Of a stretch of DNA of 48,548 nt, positions 1 to 9,609 are shown piece after piece. Numbering within the stretch: position 1 is the stretch's first letter; each line of letters starts with the position of its first letter. Source of the stretch: Bacteroidales bacterium (GTDB lineage: Bacteria > Bacteroidota > Bacteroidia > Bacteroidales > UBA4181); the NCBI GenBank assembly GCA_017523725.1, contig JAFWVY010000052.1, forward strand, positions 1 through 48,548, given 5' to 3'. The notes beneath the pieces were generated by a model. It saw only the letters and a list, made by a program, of their open reading frames with translations, was not told where the DNA came from and made no database searches. The position numbers and the translations under genes were made by a program.

Positions 1-965
<965 letters not shown>

Positions 966-1000
966 TTATTCTCTTCGGTGATGCGTTTTTTTCGCGGTTG

Positions 1001-1008
1001 CAAATTTA
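1001..1008 (-). promoter_or_regulatory. Bacteroidota -7 promoter element for GAPDH
   Basis: TAAATTTG on the minus strand fits the TAnnTTTG consensus and lies 69 bases upstream of the GAPDH start. No clear -33 TTG is seen at the usual spacing. Confidence 0.6.
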
Positions 1009-1069
1009 ATCAGAAAAATTATTCTGCCTCTTTTTTTTAGAATAATTAGAGATAAAATGACGGAACCGG

Positions 1070-2011
1070 TCAGAGTCCGAGCTGCGCCGAGAGGTCGAGC
1101 ATCTTCCGGATGGGCTGCAGCGCTCTTCCAGCCATGGATTCGTCCACGGTGACGGCCGGTGTGAGGTCGCGCAGGCAGGTGTACAGTTTCTCGAGCGTAT
1201 TGCGCCGCATGTCCCGGCAGATGCCGCAGTGGCCGTCGACGGCAGGGGCGGGGAAATAGGTCCGGTCGGGACATTGCTGTTTCATTTTGTAAAGGATTCC
1301 CGTCTCGGTGGTCACAATGAACTGCTTCCGTTCGGGATGCTTGACGACGTAGTTCAGCAGGCCGGAGGTCGAGGCGACGACATCGGCCAGCTCCAGCACG
1401 TCCGGACGGCATTCCGGGTGGGCGAGCACCACGGAGTCGGGGTACTGCGCGTGTAGCTGTTGTATCTTTCTGGCGGAGAACCGGTCGTGTACAATGCAGG
1501 CGCCGTCCCACAGCAGCATGTCGCGTCCGGTGATGCGGCTGATGTAGCTGCCCAGATTGCGGTCCGGCCCGAAAATAATCGGCGTGTCGGCCGGCAGGCT
1601 TTCGACGATCTGTCGGGCGTTGCTTGAGGTGACCACGATGTCGGTCAAGGCTTTTATGGCCGCCGTGGTGTTGACATACGAGATGACCGTGTGGTCCGGA
1701 TGGGCTTCGGTGAACCGGCGGAAGGCCTCTGCCTCACAACTGTCGGCCAGCGAGCATCCGGCTTTGGCATCGGGGATGAGCACGGTTTTCTCAGGGCAGA
1801 TGATTTTGGCGGTCTCTCCCATGAAATGCACGCCGCAGACCACGAGGACGGGCGCATCGGTCTTGGCTGCCCACTGGGCCAGTGCCAGGCTGTCACCCAC
1901 GAAGTCGGCCAGCGCCTGGATGTCTTCCTCCTGATAATAATGCGCCAGAATGACGGCGTTCCTTTCCCGGCGGAGCCGGTTGATTTCGGCGATAAGTTTC
2001 TGTTTTTTCAT
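1070..2011 (-). CDS. nadA: Quinolinate synthase NadA
   Basis: NadA condenses iminoaspartate with dihydroxyacetone phosphate to quinolinate in de novo NAD synthesis, using a [4Fe-4S] cluster. The 313-residue length is normal. The expected cluster ligands are present: Cys86 (AGCSLADSC), Cys172 (DGACIVHD) and Cys265 (CGICRDM), assigned by analogy with E. coli Cys113, Cys200 and Cys297. The substrate-binding stretch HYYQEEDIQ (residues 24-32) and the TSS loop (128-130) are also present. It starts 3 bases after the stop of the upstream M13 peptidase gene on the same strand, so the two are probably cotranscribed, though no functional link is obvious. No nadB or nadC is nearby. Identification is firm. 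Confidence 0.97.
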   Translation of the reverse strand: MKKQKLIAEINRLRRERNAVILAHYYQEEDIQALADFVGDSLALAQWAAKTDAPVLVVCGVHFMGETAKIICPEKTVLIPDAKAGCSLADSCEAEAFRRFTEAHPDHTVISYVNTTAAIKALTDIVVTSSNARQIVESLPADTPIIFGPDRNLGSYISRITGRDMLLWDGACIVHDRFSARKIQQLHAQYPDSVVLAHPECRPDVLELADVVASTSGLLNYVVKHPERKQFIVTTETGILYKMKQQCPDRTYFPAPAVDGHCGICRDMRRNTLEKLYTCLRDLTPAVTVDESMAGRALQPIRKMLDLSAQLGL

Positions 2012-2014
2012 TTC

Positions 2015-4036
2015 TTACCAAATTATGACGCGTTCTTCAATGGGACGGAACATGGGATCTCCCTCCCGGATGCCGAAGGCTTCGAAGAAGGTATCCAGAT
2101 TGCGGACAGAGACGTTGACCCGGTTTTCACCGAGGGAATGTACGTCGAGCAACGTCCGCCGGTTTTTCTCCTGGTCGGTGATATTCTGTGCCCAGACAGC
2201 GGCGTAGGCGATATAGAACCGCTGCTCGGGCGTCAGGCCGTCGATGGGTGCCGGATGGGTGTCGCCGAACGATTCCTGCATGGCCGTGTAGGCGATGCGG
2301 AGTCCGCCGTGGTCGGCGATATTCTCGCCCAGTGTGGCGGCACCGTTAGCCATGACCCCGGGCAGTACTTCCACGGCATCGAACTGCGCGACCAGCCGCT
2401 GCGCCCTTTCGTTGAATGCGGCCGCATCTGCAGCCGTCCACCAGTCGCGCATGTTGCCGTCCTTGTCGAACAGCCGGCCCTGGTCGTCGAAACCGTGTGT
2501 CATTTCATGGCTGATAACCACGCCGATGGCACCGTAGTTGACAGCATCGTCGGCATCGGGGTTGAAGAACGGCGGCTGCAGGATGCCGGCCGGGAAACAG
2601 ATTTCGTTGGTGCTCGGGTTGTAGTAGGCGTTGACGGTCTGCGGCGTCATGCCCCATTCCGTCTTGTCGACCGGCTTGCCCAGTTTGGACAGATTGTCGG
2701 CCACGTGCCATGCGGACGCGGCGCGCAAATTCTCATAGTAGCTTTTCTCTGGTGAGATGTCGAGCGAGGAATAGTCCTTCCATTTGTCCGGATAGCCGAT
2801 CTTGACGGTGAAGGCGGCCAGTTTCTCCTGGGCGGCCTGGCGGGTGCTGTCTCCCATCCATTCCAGCGTGGCGATATGCTGGCTCAGTGAATTTTGTATA
2901 TGCTTGACAATCTGAAGCATCTTTGCTTTATATTCGGCGGGGAAATAGCGTTCGACGTACATCTGTCCGACGGCCTCACCCAGAAGTTGGTTGGGGGCGC
3001 TCATCGCTCTTTTCCACCGCGGTTTCTGCTCGGCAGTGCCAGCCATCTGGCGGGAGAAAAAGTCGAAGGAAGCATCGGAGAAGGCATCGCTGAGGCTGCC
3101 GCAGGCGCCCCGCAGCAGGCGGGCCTGCAGATAGTGGGCCAGTTTGGCGGGTTCGGTCGATGCGACGAACTGGTTGATGGCTGCCAGATAATCAGGCTGC
3201 TCGACGATAATGGTGTCTTGCGGCGCTATGCCCAGCGCCTGCAGATAAATATCCAGGTGCAGATCCGGGTAGGCGGCTGTCACGGCATCGCCCGGCATCG
3301 GATTGTACTGGGCGGGGATGTCGCGCTGGCGGACCATCGACCAATACGGCTCGGCCACGGCCATCTCCACGTCGAAGGCATCTTGTGCACGGACGGCGGC
3401 ATCGCTCATGCCGGCCAGCGTGAAGACTTTTTCGAGGAAGGCCTTGAACCCGTCGCGCAGCGCGGCGTGCTCGGGCAGCAGATAATAGTCGCGGTTGCCC
3501 ATCGAGAGACCGCTCTCGCCCAGGTACAGCATGTTCTTGTTGCAGTCGGTGAGGTCGGCATCCACGGAGACGCTCCAGAGCCCGTTGTCGCCGTACTTCT
3601 TGAGTCCGGCCGTTGCTTTGGCGAAGTCGGCTGTCGAAACAATGGTTTCCAGCGCTTCCAGGTATTTCAGCACTGGCGCAGCACCTTCCGCATTGAGCCG
3701 GACGGAATCCATGCCAAGGGCGTACAGGTCGGCGATTTTCTGGTCCGTCGAACCTTGTTCCGGCTGTAGGTCCGGCAGGCTTTGGAACAGCTCGTTGAGC
3801 CGGATTTCATTGTTCTCGGCCAGAATGTCGAAGGTGCCGTAGCGGGCGTATTCCGGCTTGAGCGGATGCAGGCGCTGCCAGCCGCCCGTCGCATAGGCGT
3901 AGAAGTCGTCACCCGGCCTGACGGTGGTGTCGAGATTGGTCATATCAATGGCCGGAACGGCCGTTCCCTGCGGCCGTTCACCGCAGCCTGCCGTCAGTGC
4001 GGCGGTGCATATCATCATGATCCAGAGCTTTTTCAT
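2015..4036 (-). CDS. M13-family (neprilysin/PepO-like) zinc endopeptidase lipoprotein
   Basis: Extracytoplasmic zinc metalloendopeptidase of the neprilysin family, 673 residues, the usual full length. A signal peptide ends in the lipobox LTAGC, predicting a lipid anchor at the mature cysteine near residue 18. The catalytic motif HEMTH (His510-His514) is followed by ENIADHGG, which supplies the third zinc ligand and supporting Asp; the C-terminal region with NPxxxR-like elements is intact. Likely role is cleavage of small peptides in the periplasm or at the surface; the substrate cannot be read from sequence. A TATCTTTG box lies at 4123-4116. It precedes nadA by 3 bases. Confidence 0.95.
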   Translation of the reverse strand: MKKLWIMMICTAALTAGCGERPQGTAVPAIDMTNLDTTVRPGDDFYAYATGGWQRLHPLKPEYARYGTFDILAENNEIRLNELFQSLPDLQPEQGSTDQKIADLYALGMDSVRLNAEGAAPVLKYLEALETIVSTADFAKATAGLKKYGDNGLWSVSVDADLTDCNKNMLYLGESGLSMGNRDYYLLPEHAALRDGFKAFLEKVFTLAGMSDAAVRAQDAFDVEMAVAEPYWSMVRQRDIPAQYNPMPGDAVTAAYPDLHLDIYLQALGIAPQDTIIVEQPDYLAAINQFVASTEPAKLAHYLQARLLRGACGSLSDAFSDASFDFFSRQMAGTAEQKPRWKRAMSAPNQLLGEAVGQMYVERYFPAEYKAKMLQIVKHIQNSLSQHIATLEWMGDSTRQAAQEKLAAFTVKIGYPDKWKDYSSLDISPEKSYYENLRAASAWHVADNLSKLGKPVDKTEWGMTPQTVNAYYNPSTNEICFPAGILQPPFFNPDADDAVNYGAIGVVISHEMTHGFDDQGRLFDKDGNMRDWWTAADAAAFNERAQRLVAQFDAVEVLPGVMANGAATLGENIADHGGLRIAYTAMQESFGDTHPAPIDGLTPEQRFYIAYAAVWAQNITDQEKNRRTLLDVHSLGENRVNVSVRNLDTFFEAFGIREGDPMFRPIEERVIIW

Positions 4037-4115
4037 GCGGTTGTTGTTAGTCCATAGCCGGTGTCTGGCGGATTCAGCAATCCACCTCGGGACACCGTTT
4101 CCGGGAATGTCGCCT

Positions 4116-4123
4116 CAAAGATA
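4116..4123 (-). promoter_or_regulatory. -7 promoter element for the M13 peptidase-nadA pair
   Basis: TATCTTTG on the minus strand, 80 bases upstream of the peptidase start, matches TAnnTTTG. The -33 element is not evident. Confidence 0.55.
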
Positions 4124-4173
4124 GATTTTTTTCGAACATCCGGACCGTTTTGCGGCGGCCGGTGCAGCGTTGA

Positions 4174-5415
4174 TCAGGCAGCCGGTTCCAGCATGAAATC
4201 GATGAACCAGTCGAGATCGGCCGGGCTGATGCGCTCATCCTCGAAATAGGAGCTCAGGTAATAATAGCTCTGCTTCTGCAGCCGGCGGGCCGGGTCGGTC
4301 TCGGGCACATCGAGCGTCGTGAATCCCCGGGCGAAGAAACCATAGGAGGATGTGAGCGCCGATTTGGCGCTGCGGGTCTGTCCCTTGCCTTCGGACGACA
4401 GGGAGGTGAGCTCGTAGTCGCGGGCGATGTCGCCGGCGCTGACACCGAGCAAGGCTTCGATAATCATGGCCACAGCGCCGGTCCGGTCGGCACCGGAACG
4501 GCAGTGGAACGCCACAGGGCGTCCTTTTTTCAGCTCCTGGATAATCCAGGCTACGTCGCGGACGACGGCCGCGTCCTTAAGCGGATTGTGCAGTGCCTCG
4601 TCGGTCATGATCTGGCAGAAATCCGCGCCCGGGATCTTGGTCACGCCGAGCGACCGCGAGTGCGAGAGGCACTGGTTGCCCCAGCGTCCTTCGTCCGTCA
4701 TGCCGCGCAGGTCGAGGTCGGCCGCGATGCCGATCTGGGCCAGTTCGTCGAGCGACTCCTCCGAAAGCGTGTGCATGGCCGGGTCACCGATCTGGCTTTG
4801 GGCTTCGGCATGGACCGGACTGGTGCAGCGGCTGCCGCCGCAATTGTCGCTGCAAAGGCCGGCATAGGCGCCGTCGATGCTGCCGGTACGGTAGAGCCAT
4901 CCGTAACGTATCTTGCGTCCGTCGAGGCCGGTCCAGCCTCCTATATCGCGAGCGTTGCAGCTGTTCTCGATGGCAATCATCCGGACTTGTCCGGTGGTAC
5001 GGAACACGCCGGACGCTACGGTTTTCCGTCCTTTCCGGACTTTGTAGGCATACCGCCGCTGCGGGATGAGATTCTTGATTTCGTACGAGGTGCCTTGCAC
5101 TTTTTTCCGGATGACTGGTTCGCCGGCCGCACCCTCTTCTGTCACAGTGACGGTGTACGTCTTGCCGGCTTTCCCTTTCCAGTCGATGACGATGGTGGCA
5201 GGTTTGTCCTGCGCATATTTCTGGGGAAAGACCGCGTTGTCGGCGAAGTAGCTGTCATCGCTGCCGAACCCGGCATAGGGACCTTTGGCCATGAATCGCT
5301 GGACCACTTCGTTTTCGAGGTTGTACACCGGAACCTGTGCAGCCGCGCCTGCGACCGTCCAGACGATGACAGTCAGGCAGGCTGCCAGTGAAAAGAAAAG
5401 ACGTTTCATATGCAA
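4174..5415 (-). CDS. Secreted protein-tyrosine/dual-specificity phosphatase-like protein
   Basis: A 413-residue exported phosphatase. A cleavable signal peptide (hydrophobic residues about 4-26, ending AGAAA) is followed by a beta-rich domain of roughly 100 residues resembling fibronectin type III (EGAAGEP...YEIKNL...YAYKVRKG). The catalytic domain carries the P-loop HCRSGADRT, with nucleophile Cys305 and Arg311, preceded by the conserved RDIGG motif seen in Y_phosphatase3-type enzymes. It likely removes phosphate from phosphotyrosine, inositol phosphates or other phosphoesters in the periplasm; the substrate is unknown. The GTG/ATG choice is not an issue, but translation may begin at Met3 instead of Met1. 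A TACCTTTG box at 5472-5465 suggests its own promoter. Confidence 0.88.
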   Translation of the reverse strand: MHMKRLFFSLAACLTVIVWTVAGAAAQVPVYNLENEVVQRFMAKGPYAGFGSDDSYFADNAVFPQKYAQDKPATIVIDWKGKAGKTYTVTVTEEGAAGEPVIRKKVQGTSYEIKNLIPQRRYAYKVRKGRKTVASGVFRTTGQVRMIAIENSCNARDIGGWTGLDGRKIRYGWLYRTGSIDGAYAGLCSDNCGGSRCTSPVHAEAQSQIGDPAMHTLSEESLDELAQIGIAADLDLRGMTDEGRWGNQCLSHSRSLGVTKIPGADFCQIMTDEALHNPLKDAAVVRDVAWIIQELKKGRPVAFHCRSGADRTGAVAMIIEALLGVSAGDIARDYELTSLSSEGKGQTRSAKSALTSSYGFFARGFTTLDVPETDPARRLQKQSYYYLSSYFEDERISPADLDWFIDFMLEPAA

Positions 5416-5464
5416 GGATTAATGCCGTCCGACCCACGATTCCGGAGCCGGACTTGATGTCTTG

Positions 5465-5472
5465 CAAAGGTA
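5465..5472 (-). promoter_or_regulatory. -7 promoter element for the secreted phosphatase
   Basis: TACCTTTG on the minus strand, 50 bases before the start codon, fits TAnnTTTG. Confidence 0.55.
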
Positions 5473-5557
5473 TGAAACTTGCCCCAAAAACTGACATCCG
5501 GCGCAAAAAACGTCCGGCAGGACGTACACCCGGCCATTTTTTTACGTAATATTGAAC

Positions 5558-5585
5558 CTTACGCCTGTATGTTTCCAGGCGTAAG
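5558..5585. repeat. Perfect 10-bp inverted repeat in a divergent promoter region
   Basis: CTTACGCCTG (5558-5567) and CAGGCGTAAG (5576-5585) are exact reverse complements with an 8-base spacer. There is no U-rich tail on either strand, so it is not a standard terminator. It sits between the phosphatase gene (minus) and the LamG-like gene (plus) and just upstream of a candidate promoter, so an operator or leader hairpin is plausible. Confidence 0.7.
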
Positions 5586-5597
5586 AAGCTGTTCGGA

Positions 5598-5627
5598 TTT
5601 GATCGGTATGCCGTATATATACCTTAT
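5598..5627 (+). promoter_or_regulatory. Candidate promoter for the LamG-like gene
   Basis: TTTG (5598-5601), an 18-base spacer and TACCTTAT (5620-5627), a partial match to the Bacteroidota consensus. The leader to the ATG at 5690 would be about 55 bases. A small inverted repeat GGTAT/ATACC (5605-5609, 5619-5623) lies in the spacer. Confidence 0.4.
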
Positions 5628-5689
5628 GAAAACCAATGGATTAAATCCAAACAGTTTCTCAGGCGGTTGTTTTTTTAATCTTTTCAGTC

Positions 5690-6424
5690 ATGAAGAACAT
5701 AAAATACATTCTTATGCTGACAGCTCTGTTGCTGTCGCTTTCTGCCGGTGCGTCACGGCCTGCCGCGGTGGTGCGGTACGATTTCAAACATGTCCGGGGC
5801 CAGGTGGTGCCGGACAAAGGACCGTTCCATCTGGACGGAACGATGCAAGGCTCGGCGCAGGCTGTTCCCGAGGGTGCTTCGTATGCGGTCGATCTGGGCA
5901 ACGACGGCGGTTACATTGATATGGGCGCTGCCTTGGGCGACCGTCTGAAGCAGCTGGAGAAATGGTCGGTCGCAGTCAAATACCGGGTGGATCCGTCGGC
6001 ATCGCTTCAAGGCAACGGCTATTTCCTCTGGGCCTTCTCCGTGTTGGAATTGAACACGGCGGACAAGGGCCGCTATCATGCCTACAAACTCAATTACCAG
6101 CGCAGCGAGACGACAGCTTCCGGCTGGTCGCACGAAACGACGCTTGAAATCGGCCGCGCTTCCGAGAAGGGTGTCTGGCAGTATGCGGTCTATACCCAGG
6201 ACGGCACGAAAGGCCGGCTGTACCTCAATGGTCAGGAGGTTGCCTCGAACGACCAGATGCTCACCATGGAAGAGGCGTTTGCCGGAGAGTCGCCGGTCTG
6301 CAACTGGATTGGCCGGGCGCCGTTCCGGGGAGACGCCTATCTGGGCGGCACGAAGATCGGAGCCGTCGCCATCTATGCAGATGCCTTGACAGTGCCGCAG
6401 ATCAAGAAGCTTCTGAAAAAATAG
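5690..6424 (+). CDS. Secreted LamG/concanavalin A-like domain protein
   Basis: A 244-residue exported protein. A signal peptide covers about residues 1-22 (MKNIKYILML..., cleavage near AGA-SR). The rest reads as a single jelly-roll of the LamG/concanavalin A-like type: YDFKHVRGQVVPDKGPFHLDGTM at the start, a central WSVAVKYRVDP strand, GRLYLNGQEVASNDQ (a hallmark LamG strand pair) and a final GGTKIGAVAIYADALTVPQIKKLL. Such domains usually bind carbohydrate or protein at the cell surface. No enzymatic residues are recognisable and no second domain is present, so function beyond ligand binding is unknown. It stands alone and is convergent with the GH106 gene. Confidence 0.8.
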   Translation: MKNIKYILMLTALLLSLSAGASRPAAVVRYDFKHVRGQVVPDKGPFHLDGTMQGSAQAVPEGASYAVDLGNDGGYIDMGAALGDRLKQLEKWSVAVKYRVDPSASLQGNGYFLWAFSVLELNTADKGRYHAYKLNYQRSETTASGWSHETTLEIGRASEKGVWQYAVYTQDGTKGRLYLNGQEVASNDQMLTMEEAFAGESPVCNWIGRAPFRGDAYLGGTKIGAVAIYADALTVPQIKKLLKK

Positions 6425-6480
6425 CCCCCTCCGTCGGCTTTGCCGGACCGGACTGTCCGGGTGTCAGTCGATGGGAATCG

Positions 6481-6525
6481 AAAAAAAGAGGATGACCCGA
6501 GTCCGAGATGCTTGGGCCATCCTCT
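6481..6525 (-). terminator. Rho-independent terminator after the GH106 gene
   Basis: On the minus strand AGAGGATGGCCC (6525-6514) pairs with GGGTCATCCTCT (6498-6487), 12 positions with one mismatch, followed immediately by a run of seven T. It lies 23 bases beyond the GH106 stop. The plus strand lacks the T run on its own side, so it serves mainly the minus-strand gene. Confidence 0.85.
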
Positions 6526-6547
6526 TCTGCCTTCAGGGTTATTCCAT

Positions 6548-9400
6548 TTAGAATTTCATCTTGTCCACCGGTGTCAGTGTGACCGGACCGAGCAGGCCGG
6601 AGGCTACGGTGGTCCAGTGGGTGTACGTATTGTTGCCGTTCTGCGCCGAGATGTTGGCGTCCTTGAAGATGCGGAACACGATGCCTTTGCGGTCGTAGTC
6701 GGCGATGCGGTTGGCCGGCAGGTTGATGACCTCCACTTCGATGGTGTTTTCGCCCTGTTTCAGATATTTGCCGACATAGGCGTTGTAGGGCACCGACCAC
6801 AGGGTGGCCACAGGCTGTCCGTTGATGCGCACGCGGGCGCTTTCGCGGACATCGCCGAGGCGGAGCTGCCATTCGTCAGCCGCCGGATTGTCCAGCGTGA
6901 ACGTGGTGCGATATACACCGACGCCGCGGTTGATCTTGGCATCATCGTTCGCCAGCAGCGTCCAGTCCTGTACGTTGCCGATGTCGAATGTCTGCGGAAT
7001 TTCCGGATCGCTCTCGATGAAGGAAAGCGACCAGCCGCCGTCGATGGCCAGGCCTTTGTCCGGCTGTCCGTCCGTGTAATAGACATAGGGTTCCGCCTCG
7101 ACTTCGGCAGTGTCGAAGGTCTTGACGATGACCGATTCGCCCGAAGCGAGTTTCAGATAGATCTGCGTTTCGCCGTTGGCGCCGGTCTTCAGCGGCGCCA
7201 GGCCGGAAGCGCCGGTCAGCGGGTTGTACAGCATGGCGCTCTTGGCATTGACGCCGAGCGTCACCCATCCTTCGATGCCGGCATGCTGCAGCGAGGCGAT
7301 GAAATAATGATAGCCGGTTTCGTTGACCCGGCGGATGGCGTGTGCGCCGAATCTGGTCCGTACTTCCTCAGGCCGGACACCGCACTGCTTAAGGACATCG
7401 GCATAGTCACTTCCGGTGATAATCAAGCCTTTGCCATATGATGTGGCCATTGTTTTGTCAAACGTTACCTGCGGCAGTTTGCCGATGATTTTCTGCAGGC
7501 CGGCTTCGCGTTTTTCCAGGTTGGCATAGCCGGGCACACTTTGCGGATAGTGTTCGGTGAACACCACCTTGGCACCCTGCTTGGCCAGCTTGGCCAGATG
7601 CTGTACCACGTCGGCCGGCATCAGGTTGATGGCCGGGACGATGATGGCTTTGTACTTGGTGCCGCCCGAAGTCTTGAGCATGCCGCCATCGACCGTCATG
7701 TTGCGGATGAAATTGTCCGAGATGTAGTCCACGTCGTAGCCGCTCGTGATGATCTCGTTGACGATGCTGATGAACTTGGGCGCGCGGTTGCGCATGCCGT
7801 GGATGTCAAACTGCAGCAGCCGGTTGCCACGCTGCTCGAACCACATGTCGTACACGGGCAGATAGACCAGGAAGTCACTGTCGGGCTGTCCCATCTGCAG
7901 GAACGACTGGCAGCGGGCGATGTAGGTGAACAGTTCGGAGGCGTCGCGCCACAGGTTCGGGTTCGACGGAGACATGTTGATGGAGGCGTAGAATTTCCAT
8001 CCGGGCCATGCGGCTTCCTTCGGCGAATAGGGCGTGCCGTGGAAGAACATGTGGTTGACACCGGCTGCGAACATCAGGTCGATGTCGGGCTTGCACTGCG
8101 ACAGCGACGTGCGGAAGTGCTCCGTGAGCCAGGTGAGTGTTTCGGAAGAAGTGTATTTCTTGCCGGAGATATGGGCGCCGGACGATGCATATTTCAGCAT
8201 CGACAGGTCGGAATCATTCGATTTGCGGTACACGTCCTTGCGGAGTCCGTCGATATCGAAATCGGTCATGCCGAATCCTTCACATTCGGGGATATCAACC
8301 GCTGCGTAATGATCAATCAGGTTGGCCGGTGAACCGTGGGCCTGGTTGCGGGTCAGGCTGCCATGGCTGTGTGCCCAGTCTGTCCAGGCGTGTGTGAAGT
8401 TCTCCAACAGCAGTTCACCTAACGTTTCGCGATAGTCAGATACCAGACGCGCCGTCATGTCGTTGCGGTCGGTGGCGAGAAACTCGGGCAGATGCTCTTC
8501 CAGTTTATATCCGCGGCGTTTATAGAATTCTTCATACAGGTTTGGCGTCCAGTCAGCGTTATAGACCTCATAAGAGTCGTTGAAGAAGGTCGGAGGCCAC
8601 GGGGCGCCGCTACGGGCGAACGCCTCGTCGAACTTGGACAGGTAGGTGTTGACCGCCTTGGCGGAGAAGTGGTCGATGACCAGGCCTTCGCCGCCCGGCG
8701 CCGCCCGCTTGACCTGCTGGTTGGTCTTGCCGACATAGGTGCCGATAACCCGCCAGTTGCTTCCGGCCGGGGCTGTCCAGTCGATGGAGCCGTCTTCAGC
8801 CACTTTGGAGGTCAGGTCCAGCACCTGGCCGTCTTCGGAGAAGGCCATGAGTTTCGAAAGCGGGGCTGCCGCGCCGGGAGCCTGCGGCCGGCCGCCTTGC
8901 GGAAGACGTCCGCCGCGCTGTCCTGCGCTGTAGGTGCCTACGGCCGAGGCAAACTGTTCGCCGCCGGCAACCTGGAATTCAGAGAACTGCACGCGGGTGG
9001 CGGCATTCTCGACGGTCACTTCAGGTCCGCCGAAGGGCCAGCCTGTACCATTGTTCATATCCACGTTGATACCCAGGCGCTTGCCCTCTTTCTGCGTATA
9101 TTTGTAAAGTTCCATCCAACGGTCGGAGAGGTAGTCGACGTTGTTTTCATCGTTGCCCTGTACACCGTAGATAGGCGTGATTTCCAGACCGCCCAGCCCG
9201 GCTTTGGCATATTCCTCCATGTTGTAGGTGATGTTGGCTTCGTCGGCGGCGCTGCCGAGAATCCACCAGCGGGAAGCCGGCTTGGCTTCGGTAGTGATGT
9301 CCGGCCAGGCAACGGTCGGGACGGCGGCCGGCGTCGGCGTGCCCTGCGCACATCCCGACAGCAGCAGTGTCAGACTGAAGAATGATAAGAAGTGTTTCAT
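6548..9400 (-). CDS. GH106-family alpha-L-rhamnosidase lipoprotein
   Basis: A 950-residue exported glycoside hydrolase. The signal peptide ends in the lipobox LLSGC (Cys near residue 17), so the enzyme is lipid-anchored. The N-terminal half begins with the pattern typical of GH106, RWWILGSAADEANITYNMEEYAKAG split over about residues 42-66 (WxWxxGxxx...GLGGLEI), and continues with NNGTGWPFGGP and the barrel segment NDSYEVYNADWTPN; the C-terminal half is beta-rich and ends in a galactose-binding-like sandwich (RLGDVRESARVRINGQ, KQGENTIEVEV). GH106 enzymes release terminal alpha-L-rhamnose from plant rhamnogalacturonan or bacterial polysaccharide. No SusC/SusD pair or other polysaccharide-utilisation genes flank it. 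Promoter boxes lie at 9452-9437. Confidence 0.9.
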   Translation of the reverse strand: MKHFLSFFSLTLLLSGCAQGTPTPAAVPTVAWPDITTEAKPASRWWILGSAADEANITYNMEEYAKAGLGGLEITPIYGVQGNDENNVDYLSDRWMELYKYTQKEGKRLGINVDMNNGTGWPFGGPEVTVENAATRVQFSEFQVAGGEQFASAVGTYSAGQRGGRLPQGGRPQAPGAAAPLSKLMAFSEDGQVLDLTSKVAEDGSIDWTAPAGSNWRVIGTYVGKTNQQVKRAAPGGEGLVIDHFSAKAVNTYLSKFDEAFARSGAPWPPTFFNDSYEVYNADWTPNLYEEFYKRRGYKLEEHLPEFLATDRNDMTARLVSDYRETLGELLLENFTHAWTDWAHSHGSLTRNQAHGSPANLIDHYAAVDIPECEGFGMTDFDIDGLRKDVYRKSNDSDLSMLKYASSGAHISGKKYTSSETLTWLTEHFRTSLSQCKPDIDLMFAAGVNHMFFHGTPYSPKEAAWPGWKFYASINMSPSNPNLWRDASELFTYIARCQSFLQMGQPDSDFLVYLPVYDMWFEQRGNRLLQFDIHGMRNRAPKFISIVNEIITSGYDVDYISDNFIRNMTVDGGMLKTSGGTKYKAIIVPAINLMPADVVQHLAKLAKQGAKVVFTEHYPQSVPGYANLEKREAGLQKIIGKLPQVTFDKTMATSYGKGLIITGSDYADVLKQCGVRPEEVRTRFGAHAIRRVNETGYHYFIASLQHAGIEGWVTLGVNAKSAMLYNPLTGASGLAPLKTGANGETQIYLKLASGESVIVKTFDTAEVEAEPYVYYTDGQPDKGLAIDGGWSLSFIESDPEIPQTFDIGNVQDWTLLANDDAKINRGVGVYRTTFTLDNPAADEWQLRLGDVRESARVRINGQPVATLWSVPYNAYVGKYLKQGENTIEVEVINLPANRIADYDRKGIVFRIFKDANISAQNGNNTYTHWTTVASGLLGPVTLTPVDKMKF

Positions 9401-9436
9401 ATGGGAAAAAATATAAAATATCGTCTACTGAAAATA

Positions 9437-9452
9437 CAAAGCTACAAAAATA
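9437..9452 (-). promoter_or_regulatory. Two adjacent -7 promoter elements for the GH106 gene
   Basis: TATTTTTG (9452-9445) and TAGCTTTG (9444-9437) abut on the minus strand; either fits TAnnTTTG and gives a leader of about 30-45 bases to the start at 9400. Confidence 0.5.
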
Positions 9453-9490
9453 TCGTGCGTGATTTCCATGGCGGATGTAAAAAAAGCGGC

Positions 9491-9522
9491 GGCGGCGCAT
9501 AAAAAAACGAATGGCGGCGCAT
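9491..9522. repeat. Direct repeat GGCGGCGCAT, 22 bases apart
   Basis: Identical 10-base copies at 9491-9500 and 9513-9522, separated start to start by 22 bases (two helical turns), lie in the divergent region between GH106 and yqeY and just upstream of the yqeY promoter. This could be a paired regulator site or chance in GC-rich sequence. Confidence 0.45.
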
Positions 9523-9539
9523 CCGACCGCAAGAATGGG

Positions 9540-9547
9540 TAAATTTG
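9540..9547 (+). promoter_or_regulatory. -7 promoter element for yqeY
   Basis: TAAATTTG fits TAnnTTTG. Its position, downstream of the longest possible ORF start at 9511, supports translation starting at 9610. Confidence 0.55.
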
Positions 9548-9609
9548 CCTGCCGGACGGCATCGGACAGACATGCCGCTGCCGGGGCAACCACACAAACA
9601 TACAGGAAT

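Noticed and set aside
6548..9400. Polysaccharide utilisation locus around the GH106 enzyme
   Set aside because: No SusC/SusD pair, sensor or further hydrolase flanks it; the GH43 and the TonB receptor are kilobases away in separate units.
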